Assembly (NCBI GenBank): GCA_016806715.1
Contig: CP060531.1
Span: forward strand, 186,001 to 250,000
Source: Thermoplasmatales archaeon
Lineage (GTDB): Archaea > Thermoplasmatota > Thermoplasmata > Thermoplasmatales > Thermoplasmataceae
Reading direction: 5' to 3'
DNA: 64,000 bases
This document shows, piece after piece, positions 1-7,386 of the stretch. Every line of letters begins with the position of its first letter. Positions within the stretch are counted from its first letter, which is position 1. The position numbers were made by a program, and so were the translations under genes. The notes beneath the pieces were generated by a model, which worked only from the letters and a program-made list of their open reading frames with translations, made no database searches and had not been told where the DNA came from.

Positions 1-444
1 TGGCTCCGGAAGAATGTGGTCTTCTCCCCCGACTGAAACCCGGTGTTCTTCCATGGCTTCAAGAAGCGCAGACTGGACCTTGGCAGGAGTCCTGTTTATC
101 TCATCAGCAAGGATGAGATTGGAGAAAATCGGTCCCTGCCGGAATTCCATCTTCCTTGATTCAAGATTGAAGACGATGCTTCCAGTAATGTCTGAAGGGA
201 GCATGTCAGGAGTGAACTGTATCCTGTTGAAGTTGATTCCGATCTCCTTGGCAAACTGGCTTGCCAGCATAGTTTTTGCCAACCCTGGCACTCCTTCGAG
301 CAGGATGTGATTTCCACTCATCAGGGCAATGAACATGAATCGCACAATGCGCTCCGAACCAACGACAACTTTTCCCATATCGGTCTGTATCTGCTTTACT
401 GTATTCCTGAGTTCCATCAAGTCACTGCTGTTTATTTCCGTCAT
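1..444 (-). CDS. MoxR-family AAA+ ATPase, partial (C-terminus beyond left edge)
   Basis: This gene runs off the left edge, so only about 148 N-terminal residues are visible. The translation shows a Walker A motif GVPGLAKT and a Walker B LILADEINR, with the MoxR-typical NRTPAKVQSALLEAMEE stretch after it. MoxR ATPases are chaperone-like AAA+ proteins that help assemble or activate partner protein complexes, often ones with von Willebrand A domains. The start ATG overlaps the stop of the upstream membrane-protein gene in an ATGA junction, so the two are co-transcribed. The partner genes usually found with moxR (DUF58 or VWA proteins) would lie outside the window. Family assignment is firm; the client is unknown. 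Confidence 0.93.
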   Translation of the reverse strand, partial: MTEINSSDLMELRNTVKQIQTDMGKVVVGSERIVRFMFIALMSGNHILLEGVPGLAKTMLASQFAKEIGINFNRIQFTPDMLPSDITGSIVFNLESRKMEFRQGPIFSNLILADEINRTPAKVQSALLEAMEEHRVSVGGEDHILPEP

Positions 445-947
445 TTTGTATCAATTCCTTCCTTAACACTGGCGAGCTCGAAATGATCCATTTTCATCTT
501 CCTGACGCTCGCATAGAGATCTAGTATTCTCCTGAACGTCTCGAGTTTAAGCTCTTCGCCTCTTTTTTTCCTTTTTTTGTAGGTAGACTTGCTCATAGCA
601 TCGTATCTTCTGTAAGCCTTTAAAAGCCTCTTAAAATCTAGGGAATTCTGCATAAGTGCCTCAAAGTCGCTTCCCATGTTTGTCAGGTATTTTTCATAGT
701 TATTGCTCTGAATAATTTTCACCTCTTTGTTGAACCTATCTGCTGGAAGATCAAATGGCTCCTTCATCTGGGCCAGCGTTGGCGGAGCGTCAATATATGC
801 CTTCTTTGATAATCTTGAGTATGAGAACGAGACCACGAAAACCAGTAAAATAGGGATTATGAATCGGAACAGGAATTGTGGAGACCCGGTTATATTTGAT
901 TCCAGTGCAGAAATTCCCGAGGTCAGCATACTCAATGTGCTAGTCAT
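441..947 (-). CDS. Small membrane protein in MoxR operon, function unknown
   Basis: I do not recognise this 168-residue protein. It has one clear membrane segment at about residues 27-44 (RFIIPILLVFVVSFSYS). A highly charged, probably helical cytoplasmic part follows, with a Lys/Arg-rich patch (YKKRKKRGEELK) near residue 125. It sits between the giant surface protein gene 52 bases upstream and moxR, whose start overlaps its stop. The arrangement suggests a membrane component of a MoxR-dependent system, in the position where DUF4129-like or similar membrane proteins sit in other moxR operons. That role is inference; no domain is identified. Confidence 0.75.
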   Translation of the reverse strand: MTSTLSMLTSGISALESNITGSPQFLFRFIIPILLVFVVSFSYSRLSKKAYIDAPPTLAQMKEPFDLPADRFNKEVKIIQSNNYEKYLTNMGSDFEALMQNSLDFKRLLKAYRRYDAMSKSTYKKRKKRGEELKLETFRRILDLYASVRKMKMDHFELASVKEGIDTK

Positions 948-999
948 ATATGCCTCCGGTCTTCACGCGCATTCACTAAAAGGCCGCCAATAAAATAAA

Positions 1000-3900
1000 T
1001 CATGATATCCTCACGTTGCTCCCAGAAAGCGAAGTATCATAGTAGTAAACTACTGCTGTATTGGCTAAATTCCTAAAATTAGTGCTTCCAGAAACTTTGA
1101 ACATTATCGTGGTTCCCGGAACATATTTGTAAAATGAGTGGAGTGAAAAATTAGTGTACGACGCGGAAGTCTGGTTGGCATTTTGCCAGATTGAACCATT
1201 TATGCTTAGATTCAGGGAGCCTGAAAACCAGATTCGGCTCACTCCAAACTTGTATATCGATATATTCCCATTTGTGTTTATAGTAACATTTGTATAAATA
1301 ATGGTATCTAAAGGATTGTTGGTATAGTTAAACGACTGATTATGCTTAGTGGCGTTGAACTCAAGAACCTCCTCCGGATAGCTCAAATTCAGGGCGAATG
1401 TTTTTTGTGCATAAACTGTGCCGTTAATTGATGCCTCAAACGTATAAGTTCCCAAGGTTAGATTGACCCATGCGTATTTCAAAGCAACGTGATTCTGATA
1501 TGGCAATGGTGCCTTAGGAGTTATAGAATAGTTCCAGCTCAAATTGGAGTTGTTTACTATTTTGAGTATGTAGTTTACCAGCGTCTGGTTCTTGAGCACA
1601 CCGGAGCCTGATATATTGCTGTAGAATGATACGGGAACATAGCTGATATTGGTGAATGCGAATTCATATGTTCCATTCTGAACATGATACGTGTAATTTG
1701 TTCCGTTTAATTCGTTTTTTGGTGTATTGTTCATTGAGAATAACGAATTTGTTATTGACAGGTTATCCGGTATCTGCCACGTTTTATTGTATGTGCTGTT
1801 CAGATGTATTGTATTACTGTACATCTTGGCTGCGGTCAGATTCACTGTAATTTCCGTGTGCTTCGGGAAATTGAAAATTCCGCTTGTTTTCGCGGAATAG
1901 TTCAGCGTGGATACCAGGAGATCCATGCTCCCTGAAAGGTTGAGCTTTAAATCATAATATCCTGTGCTGTCTGTGTAGTTGATAAATCTGTAAATTGCAC
2001 CATCTATCTTGATATAGCCTATAAATTGCGCATTATTCACGCTTTTCAATGGTGAGGACGAGTTCACAAGGCTTATGTTACGCTTCACTGGATCCGTTGT
2101 ATTGTTAGAGATTGCATAAGTGTGATTATCCGCCTTAGATCCCAGTTTCATTGTTAGAATAGAAGCCGAGAGTGACGGCGAACCCGTATCCGACGAGGAA
2201 AAGAGTATATGAACCCCATTTCCGATAGATGCCAGCGGGGTCATTACTATTCGTTGTTTCACCCCATTTCCGGTGACTGGAAACCCGGCTGTACTGTTGT
2301 TGTAAAATCCTGGCGCAACAAAATGTAGGGAATAATCCGCAGCAGTGTCATTGACAAGATAAATGGAATAATTTCCACTGGAATTCGTGCTATTCTGTTT
2401 CGCAATATAGTAATGGTCACCAATGTTAACGCTTATCTTTGAAGTATTGACTGGATATGCTGCCTCATTGAGCACCACGCCCGTGACGGAATGCACAAAA
2501 GCCGGCATGGGGGTCATGTCGAAATTCCTGCTCTGATCTCCCCTCACAGTAAAATTTTGGATGTAAAGATAGTATTCCTTGGAATACACTGCAAGGGTAT
2601 AGTTGCCCTTATAGCTGAGATTCAGCACATACTGGCCACCATATCCCGTCTGGACAGCCTCATTGTAAGTGGTTCCGCTGACGTTTGCAAAGAATTCAAG
2701 ATGAGTATCAAACACCGGAAGGGAATTATTTGAGTTTGTCACTATCCCTGTGATATTGTATTTCCCGGGGCCGCCTGTTTCATTATAATAAACGATCGAT
2801 CCATTTCCAGAACCTGCAAGGAACGAGGTAAGGTTAGATAGTTGCGGACTGCCGACACCAGAGTCACCGCTGCCGCTATTGGTTGTGAACGGGTTCATGT
2901 AAGGAAGTGTTATGTTAACGTCTGTGAGGTTACTATCCACGTCCTCAAGACCGGTATAGTTCGTAGAATACCCGGATCCGGAGCCTGAGAATGTGTAGTT
3001 TGCCTCGAAGAGCTTCATTGAGTACTTCCCGTTGGAGTTTGTCAAATTGTATTGTGAGGATACATTCACGGCTGGAAGCGCATAAACGTAATTAGCAGTG
3101 ACGTTTATATCACTCAGTACCTTACCGAGAACGTTCTTAACGTATCCGCTTACGGTGTAAACGTGGTTTCCGAATGGTGTCAGGTTGAAATTCTTGTACT
3201 GGTTTCCTGTAATGTTATAGGAAAACTGGTAGTCGTTATAAAAGGGTGAATACGCAACCAGGATATAGTTTCCGGGATACTTGAAAACAAGGTCATAATG
3301 CCCCGTTCCATTTGTTGTTACATTCTCGTAGAAGATTGTTCCGTTGACATTGAGGTAGAACCTGATTTCGGTATGGGCGACTCTCTGTTTCGTAACATTA
3401 TCTGTTACATTGCCGGACAGCGAATAAGCGGTGTTTGAAGGCGGTTTGCCGTAATTGACACTGGACGTGTTCCCCTGGAGGGCCCTTGTTATATTTCCTC
3501 CAGCTGAAGGGGGTATACCTCCCACGCCAGTTCCTGTACCTCTTCCCTGCCCCCCCGAGAATGTGTTATTGTTCAGCAGGGTTATGTTAACATCGGTGGT
3601 ATTTTTAGTCACGGAGATCGTTTTAAAACCACTTCCAAATCCCTGCTTTGTGGCGACTATGTTATTGCTTCCGTACTGCACGGACAGGTTATAAAATCCG
3701 GTAGCGTTGGACAGTACGGAACCACTCGAAGTTGAAGACTGAACTGTGGCTCCCGTCACGGGTTCAGAGAGATTGTTAAGAATAAAACCGCTCACATCGT
3801 AATACCTGAGAGGAAGCACGTGGATGAGTTCCGGCTGCTGTTTTGGCGTTCCGGAAACATTCAGGTAAGCTGGCATCGTAACCTTGCCGTATTGAGGCGT

Positions 3901-4518
3901 AGTGACGGATATGTCGTATGAATCGTTGTATGCGGAGATATTGAAATAGCCCTGCGAATTTGATTGGACCGGGATAAAGTCACTGGGGCCGAAGAATCCC
4001 TGAAGGTTCATGGAAACATCTGGTTCAGAAACCGAGGAGTTGAATCCAAGGGTTTCTCCCTCTATGGCGAATTTATGCGCAGGCGTGAAAGACATGTTGT
4101 TCCAGACTGTATTTCCGAACACGCTGAGCGATACGTAGTCAGTTTTGTAACTGTAAGACTTGAAAGCCAGCGTATAGGTGCCCGTGTAGAGTACGGTAAT
4201 CTTGTAGAAACCATTACCCGAAGTCACCGTGCTGGTATCTGCCAGCGAAAGGAAGGCATAAAGCTGGGTATTCTCAAGTGGCGAGTTGCTTGAGCCATTC
4301 TTTATGAACCCCTGTATTACAACGGTTGATTTTCCCTGGGGATTGATGGTTGTCTTGCCATTCCCGAGGCCAATTCCGTTATATCCCTGAATCTGGAACA
4401 CCTGGATATCCTGCTTTATGTTCGGGATTCCCGTGGGGTAATCAACGTGAAAGTAAGAAAAAACGAATGAAACAAGGACTATGCCTACTACCATAAGGGC
4501 AATTGCCTTTGCGTTCAT
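1000..4518 (-). CDS. Giant surface protein with carboxypeptidase-regulatory-like repeats
   Basis: This 1172-residue protein begins with an uncleaved-looking membrane anchor (residues 5-22, ALMVVGIVLVSFVFSYF). The rest is predicted to be extracellular, with very many N-glycosylation sequons (Asn-X-Ser/Thr), as expected for an archaeal cell-surface protein. It contains repeated beta-sandwich modules of the carboxypeptidase regulatory-like type, with the pattern of a SGFV/SGYV-type strand, a GxY turn and NY-LV. The clearest copies are at about residues 66-150, 365-450 and 590-672. There is no catalytic motif and no clear C-terminal membrane segment. A Gly/Pro-rich linker lies at about 320-345. 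It is the first gene of the operon with the membrane protein and MoxR. A structural or adhesion role is likely but unproven. Confidence 0.8.
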   Translation of the reverse strand: MNAKAIALMVVGIVLVSFVFSYFHVDYPTGIPNIKQDIQVFQIQGYNGIGLGNGKTTINPQGKSTVVIQGFIKNGSSNSPLENTQLYAFLSLADTSTVTSGNGFYKITVLYTGTYTLAFKSYSYKTDYVSLSVFGNTVWNNMSFTPAHKFAIEGETLGFNSSVSEPDVSMNLQGFFGPSDFIPVQSNSQGYFNISAYNDSYDISVTTPQYGKVTMPAYLNVSGTPKQQPELIHVLPLRYYDVSGFILNNLSEPVTGATVQSSTSSGSVLSNATGFYNLSVQYGSNNIVATKQGFGSGFKTISVTKNTTDVNITLLNNNTFSGGQGRGTGTGVGGIPPSAGGNITRALQGNTSSVNYGKPPSNTAYSLSGNVTDNVTKQRVAHTEIRFYLNVNGTIFYENVTTNGTGHYDLVFKYPGNYILVAYSPFYNDYQFSYNITGNQYKNFNLTPFGNHVYTVSGYVKNVLGKVLSDINVTANYVYALPAVNVSSQYNLTNSNGKYSMKLFEANYTFSGSGSGYSTNYTGLEDVDSNLTDVNITLPYMNPFTTNSGSGDSGVGSPQLSNLTSFLAGSGNGSIVYYNETGGPGKYNITGIVTNSNNSLPVFDTHLEFFANVSGTTYNEAVQTGYGGQYVLNLSYKGNYTLAVYSKEYYLYIQNFTVRGDQSRNFDMTPMPAFVHSVTGVVLNEAAYPVNTSKISVNIGDHYYIAKQNSTNSSGNYSIYLVNDTAADYSLHFVAPGFYNNSTAGFPVTGNGVKQRIVMTPLASIGNGVHILFSSSDTGSPSLSASILTMKLGSKADNHTYAISNNTTDPVKRNISLVNSSSPLKSVNNAQFIGYIKIDGAIYRFINYTDSTGYYDLKLNLSGSMDLLVSTLNYSAKTSGIFNFPKHTEITVNLTAAKMYSNTIHLNSTYNKTWQIPDNLSITNSLFSMNNTPKNELNGTNYTYHVQNGTYEFAFTNISYVPVSFYSNISGSGVLKNQTLVNYILKIVNNSNLSWNYSITPKAPLPYQNHVALKYAWVNLTLGTYTFEASINGTVYAQKTFALNLSYPEEVLEFNATKHNQSFNYTNNPLDTIIYTNVTINTNGNISIYKFGVSRIWFSGSLNLSINGSIWQNANQTSASYTNFSLHSFYKYVPGTTIMFKVSGSTNFRNLANTAVVYYYDTSLSGSNVRIS

Positions 4519-4591
4519 AACCTATTACTAAAAGAACCACGTATAAATATCTTTGCAGATAACCTTTTATGTATGCACAGGTGGGCAGCTG

Positions 4592-6169
4592 TCAGTTCCT
4601 GACCTTTACTGCAATTCCTTTTTTCAGCTTAATCATGGCTTCGAATGGCATCTTTGCCACGCCCACCCCTCTGATTTCACCATCGTGAACTATCACAACC
4701 TCATCCTCCTGCCTTATGTCTGCAGTGGCATTCAGGACACCCATCGCGTATATGTTTGCAGTTGGTTTGAAATCATCAATCTCTACAATCTTGCTCCCTT
4801 CCTGCAAAAACCATGGGGCAGCGTTCCTGTTTAAGGTTATCTTCCCATTTGCAGGATTGTATACGAGCATTACCTTTCCGTCCTCGGTGAGAAGGTCGAA
4901 ATCGTAGTTGACAACTCTTCTAAGATTCTTCATTCTGGGCAATATCCATTCTCCGAACTGGTATGATGCTATGGAAGATATCACCTGCATTCTGGTCACT
5001 GGAGTAAGTTTATCGGTGTCCTTGGCTTTGTTGATCGCATCCTTCAGCTTCTCCCTGAGCGCAGCAAGGTCCTCAGAGCTGCCTATTTCTCCGCTCATGA
5101 ATTCACTGCCATCTGGCAGGGAATCTTCGATGAATGCAAGATCTTCGGGAACAAATGCTAAGACTCCCGCGTACTTATTCTTCTTAAAATACTGTGAAAT
5201 CAAGCCTGACATCATAGCTTTCTCGTCCTCATACCAGTGGCCTATCACAGGTATGTCATAATAACGAGACGGGTATCCCTCCTCAAGTTCCCTCGGAACA
5301 AGTCCAACAGGAGAGGTCACTATGATCTCGTGTAGATACTTCCTGAATTCACCGATATGTGCAAGCAGTTTCTTATGGCTGCGGCTCTGCGAATAGGGTT
5401 TTCTTGCAGAACATGGGATAAGGAGCGCCACTTTTCCCGGAGGCGGCACATACTCTGAAACCAGTTTCTTCCTATACCTGACCAGATCGGGCCTCATCAA
5501 GGATTCGATCGAATTTGCCCTTATCTTTTCAGTTCTTGCCGGGAAAACTCTCTCAACTGCATCATAATACTGGAAATCCATTATCCTGAGCAGTTCAATA
5601 GCCTTGCTGGAAACCTGGAATTTCTCAACTATGTCCCTGAGTGTACCCGACTTTATTGCGTCAGAACAGAGTTCCACAACAGAGTGCAGAAATGCAAGGT
5701 TCTCCTCAAGCGGATCATGGTCCACTTTTTTCCTGCCAAACATGGTGTACTTGATTCCACTGGCACTCTCCATCCGGGTGAAGCTATCATCTATGAAGGA
5801 CACACCGGCATAGACAAGGGCAGGGAGGATATACGGGTCGGATATCCCCTGCACGTATAGCAACCTGCTGAAGCTGTTTTTCCATAACTCTTCTTCTAAA
5901 ATCTTCATTAGTCTTGCGGGTCTCTGGATCAGTTCTGATCCGTTAGGTATGATCTCCAGTTCACCGGAAAGCATTCCATGCACGCCGCCGCTCATGAAGT
6001 CAGGATAAGCGAAGGCATTTTCAAATGGGCTTCCCATTATTGTTGTTATGGACTCTTCACTGTGCATTACCATCTTATCGGTAGCGTCCAGGACAGAAGG
6101 ATACGCATATCCGCCATTAAATATACCCGATCTGGCAAAACCAAAAATGAAGTGGTCCTCTAGCACCAT
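4592..6169 (-). CDS. arcS: Archaeosine synthase alpha subunit (ArcS/TgtA2)
   Basis: ArcS converts preQ0 at position 15 of archaeal tRNA towards archaeosine. The 525-residue protein has the hallmark motif PCSARKPYSQSRSH at residues 252-265, known from the ArcS core. It also has a degenerate TGT-like N-terminal part and a C-terminal PUA RNA-binding domain at about residues 448-525 (ANIYAMGVLNA... VVIVHDGEIRGVGVAKM). The conserved Zn site of true TGT is not visible in the N-terminal part, as expected for the TgtA2 class. It is monocistronic and divergent from csl4, separated by 164 bases of AT-rich promoter sequence. Confidence is high because the motif is specific. Confidence 0.92.
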   Translation of the reverse strand: MVLEDHFIFGFARSGIFNGGYAYPSVLDATDKMVMHSEESITTIMGSPFENAFAYPDFMSGGVHGMLSGELEIIPNGSELIQRPARLMKILEEELWKNSFSRLLYVQGISDPYILPALVYAGVSFIDDSFTRMESASGIKYTMFGRKKVDHDPLEENLAFLHSVVELCSDAIKSGTLRDIVEKFQVSSKAIELLRIMDFQYYDAVERVFPARTEKIRANSIESLMRPDLVRYRKKLVSEYVPPPGKVALLIPCSARKPYSQSRSHKKLLAHIGEFRKYLHEIIVTSPVGLVPRELEEGYPSRYYDIPVIGHWYEDEKAMMSGLISQYFKKNKYAGVLAFVPEDLAFIEDSLPDGSEFMSGEIGSSEDLAALREKLKDAINKAKDTDKLTPVTRMQVISSIASYQFGEWILPRMKNLRRVVNYDFDLLTEDGKVMLVYNPANGKITLNRNAAPWFLQEGSKIVEIDDFKPTANIYAMGVLNATADIRQEDEVVIVHDGEIRGVGVAKMPFEAMIKLKKGIAVKVRN

Positions 6170-6333
6170 GGGGCATAATGCAATGCAAAATAATGTTTGC
6201 TTTATGACGAACCCATGTGCGAAATCGTGCAGAATGTTAATTGGAAAATTAATTAAATATCCTGTACATAGGTGTTATGCCAATTGTTAAATATCTTTGT
6301 AAAATAAGCCAGAAATAAACAGAAGAGGTAGGA

Positions 6334-6939
6334 ATGAACACTAATATTAATAATGAGACACAGGAGAAATACGTTATTCCTGGAGATAAAATATCTACTA
6401 CTGAGGAGTACCTTGCAGGTAAAAATACCACTGAAGATGGCGGTAATATACTCTCAGCCGTTTACGGAACAGTGTACTTCGATGAGTCCAACCTCACAGT
6501 GTCTGTAATCAATTCAAAGAAGAAATTAAGTGCTAAGGTGGGAGATGTAGTTTACGGCCAGGTTACTAAGATTGACAGGGGAAATGCAGTTCTAAACATA
6601 TCTGCAATATACCAGACAGATAAAGGACTGGTACCATTCAACAAAGAGGCAATGCTGAGGCTGCCAAGGTCAAATGGGCGGGAAGATGAGCAGATGTCCG
6701 GACTTGCAATAGGTGACCTTGTGAGGGGAAAGGTGTCGAGAACAGGAAGATCGCTGGAGGTCTCAATGTTCGGAAAGCACTACGGAGTCCTGAAGACACT
6801 TTGCCACAGATGCAGGAACCCCATGATACTTAAGGAAGGTAGCCTGTATTGCGATAATTGTGAAAGAAATGAGAACAGGAAGATTGCAGATGATTATGGA
6901 GCAGTGATGGTGTTTGGTGACGTCAATGAAGGAAAATAA
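6334..6939 (+). CDS. csl4: Exosome complex RNA-binding subunit Csl4
   Basis: Csl4 is a cap subunit of the archaeal RNA exosome; it recruits DnaG and substrates to the Rrp41/Rrp42 ring. The 201-residue protein has an N-terminal domain, an S1 beta-barrel (about 63-150: VGDVVYGQVTKID ... GDLVRGKVSRTGRSLEVS) and a C-terminal zinc ribbon with C157, C160, C173 and C176 (CHRC and CDNC). A good ribosome-binding site (AGAGGT) lies just before the ATG. The unusual first ~35 residues are polar and Asn/Thr-rich. The next small gene overlaps its end and the SmAP gene follows, forming an RNA-processing operon. Confidence 0.95.
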   Translation: MNTNINNETQEKYVIPGDKISTTEEYLAGKNTTEDGGNILSAVYGTVYFDESNLTVSVINSKKKLSAKVGDVVYGQVTKIDRGNAVLNISAIYQTDKGLVPFNKEAMLRLPRSNGREDEQMSGLAIGDLVRGKVSRTGRSLEVSMFGKHYGVLKTLCHRCRNPMILKEGSLYCDNCERNENRKIADDYGAVMVFGDVNEGK

Positions 6940-7084
6940 CCTTGGAAAGATGAATGTCGAGAAATTGTCAAAAGAAGTCGTAAGCATGCGCAAGGAACTC
7001 GAGGACGTCAAGGAAGTGCTCAAAGGCCTCATACAGGTTGTAATGAGCCGGGATGGCGCTCTGGACGATGATGAATACAATTAA
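6926..7084 (+). CDS. Small helical protein between csl4 and SmAP
   Basis: This 52-codon frame starts at an ATG inside the csl4 end and stops at TAA 7082-7084. An internal ATG at 6950 would give 44 residues. The product is a single charged amphipathic helix (KLSKEVVSMRKELEDVKEVL) with an acidic tail (GALDDDEYN), so a short coiled coil is likely. It is packed between csl4 (14-base overlap) and the SmAP gene (13-base gap), which argues for a real co-transcribed gene. I recognise no family. It may be an accessory to the exosome or Sm protein, but that is inference from position only. Confidence 0.6.
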   Translation: MKENNLGKMNVEKLSKEVVSMRKELEDVKEVLKGLIQVVMSRDGALDDDEYN

Positions 7085-7097
7085 GGAGTGAAATGAA

Positions 7098-7313
7098 ATG
7101 ATTATGCCGATGAAGATGCTGGAAGAAAGCCTGAACAAGAAAGTTGCACTGTTGCTGAAGGACAACCGGGTCCTTGAAGGAATGCTGACCGGATACGATG
7201 AATACATGAACATGGTGCTTTCCGATGCCCAGGAAAATGCGGAACAGATGACAAGAAAACTGGGGACTGTTGTGATCAGGGGAAGTAATGTGGTTCGCAT
7301 AGTGTCAGCCTGA
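7098..7313 (+). CDS. Sm-like archaeal protein (SmAP/LSm)
   Basis: This is a 71-residue LSm fold protein, the archaeal counterpart of eukaryotic Sm/LSm proteins and bacterial Hfq. It forms ring-shaped heptamers that bind U-rich RNA. Sm1 is visible as KKVALLLKDNRVLEGMLTGYDEYMNMVLSDA, with the conserved D-x-x-M-N core. Sm2 is GTVVIRGSNVVRI, with the usual RG-N signature. Several ATGs lie at the start (residues 1, 3, 5, 7), so the exact N-terminus is uncertain by a few residues. It is the last gene of the csl4 operon. Confidence 0.93.
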   Translation: MIMPMKMLEESLNKKVALLLKDNRVLEGMLTGYDEYMNMVLSDAQENAEQMTRKLGTVVIRGSNVVRIVSA

Positions 7314-7386
7314 GCAGCCACCAGAGTTCAATCTTTTTATTTCCCGAACAATTATTTCATTTAAGAGGCTGATATATTTATAATGG

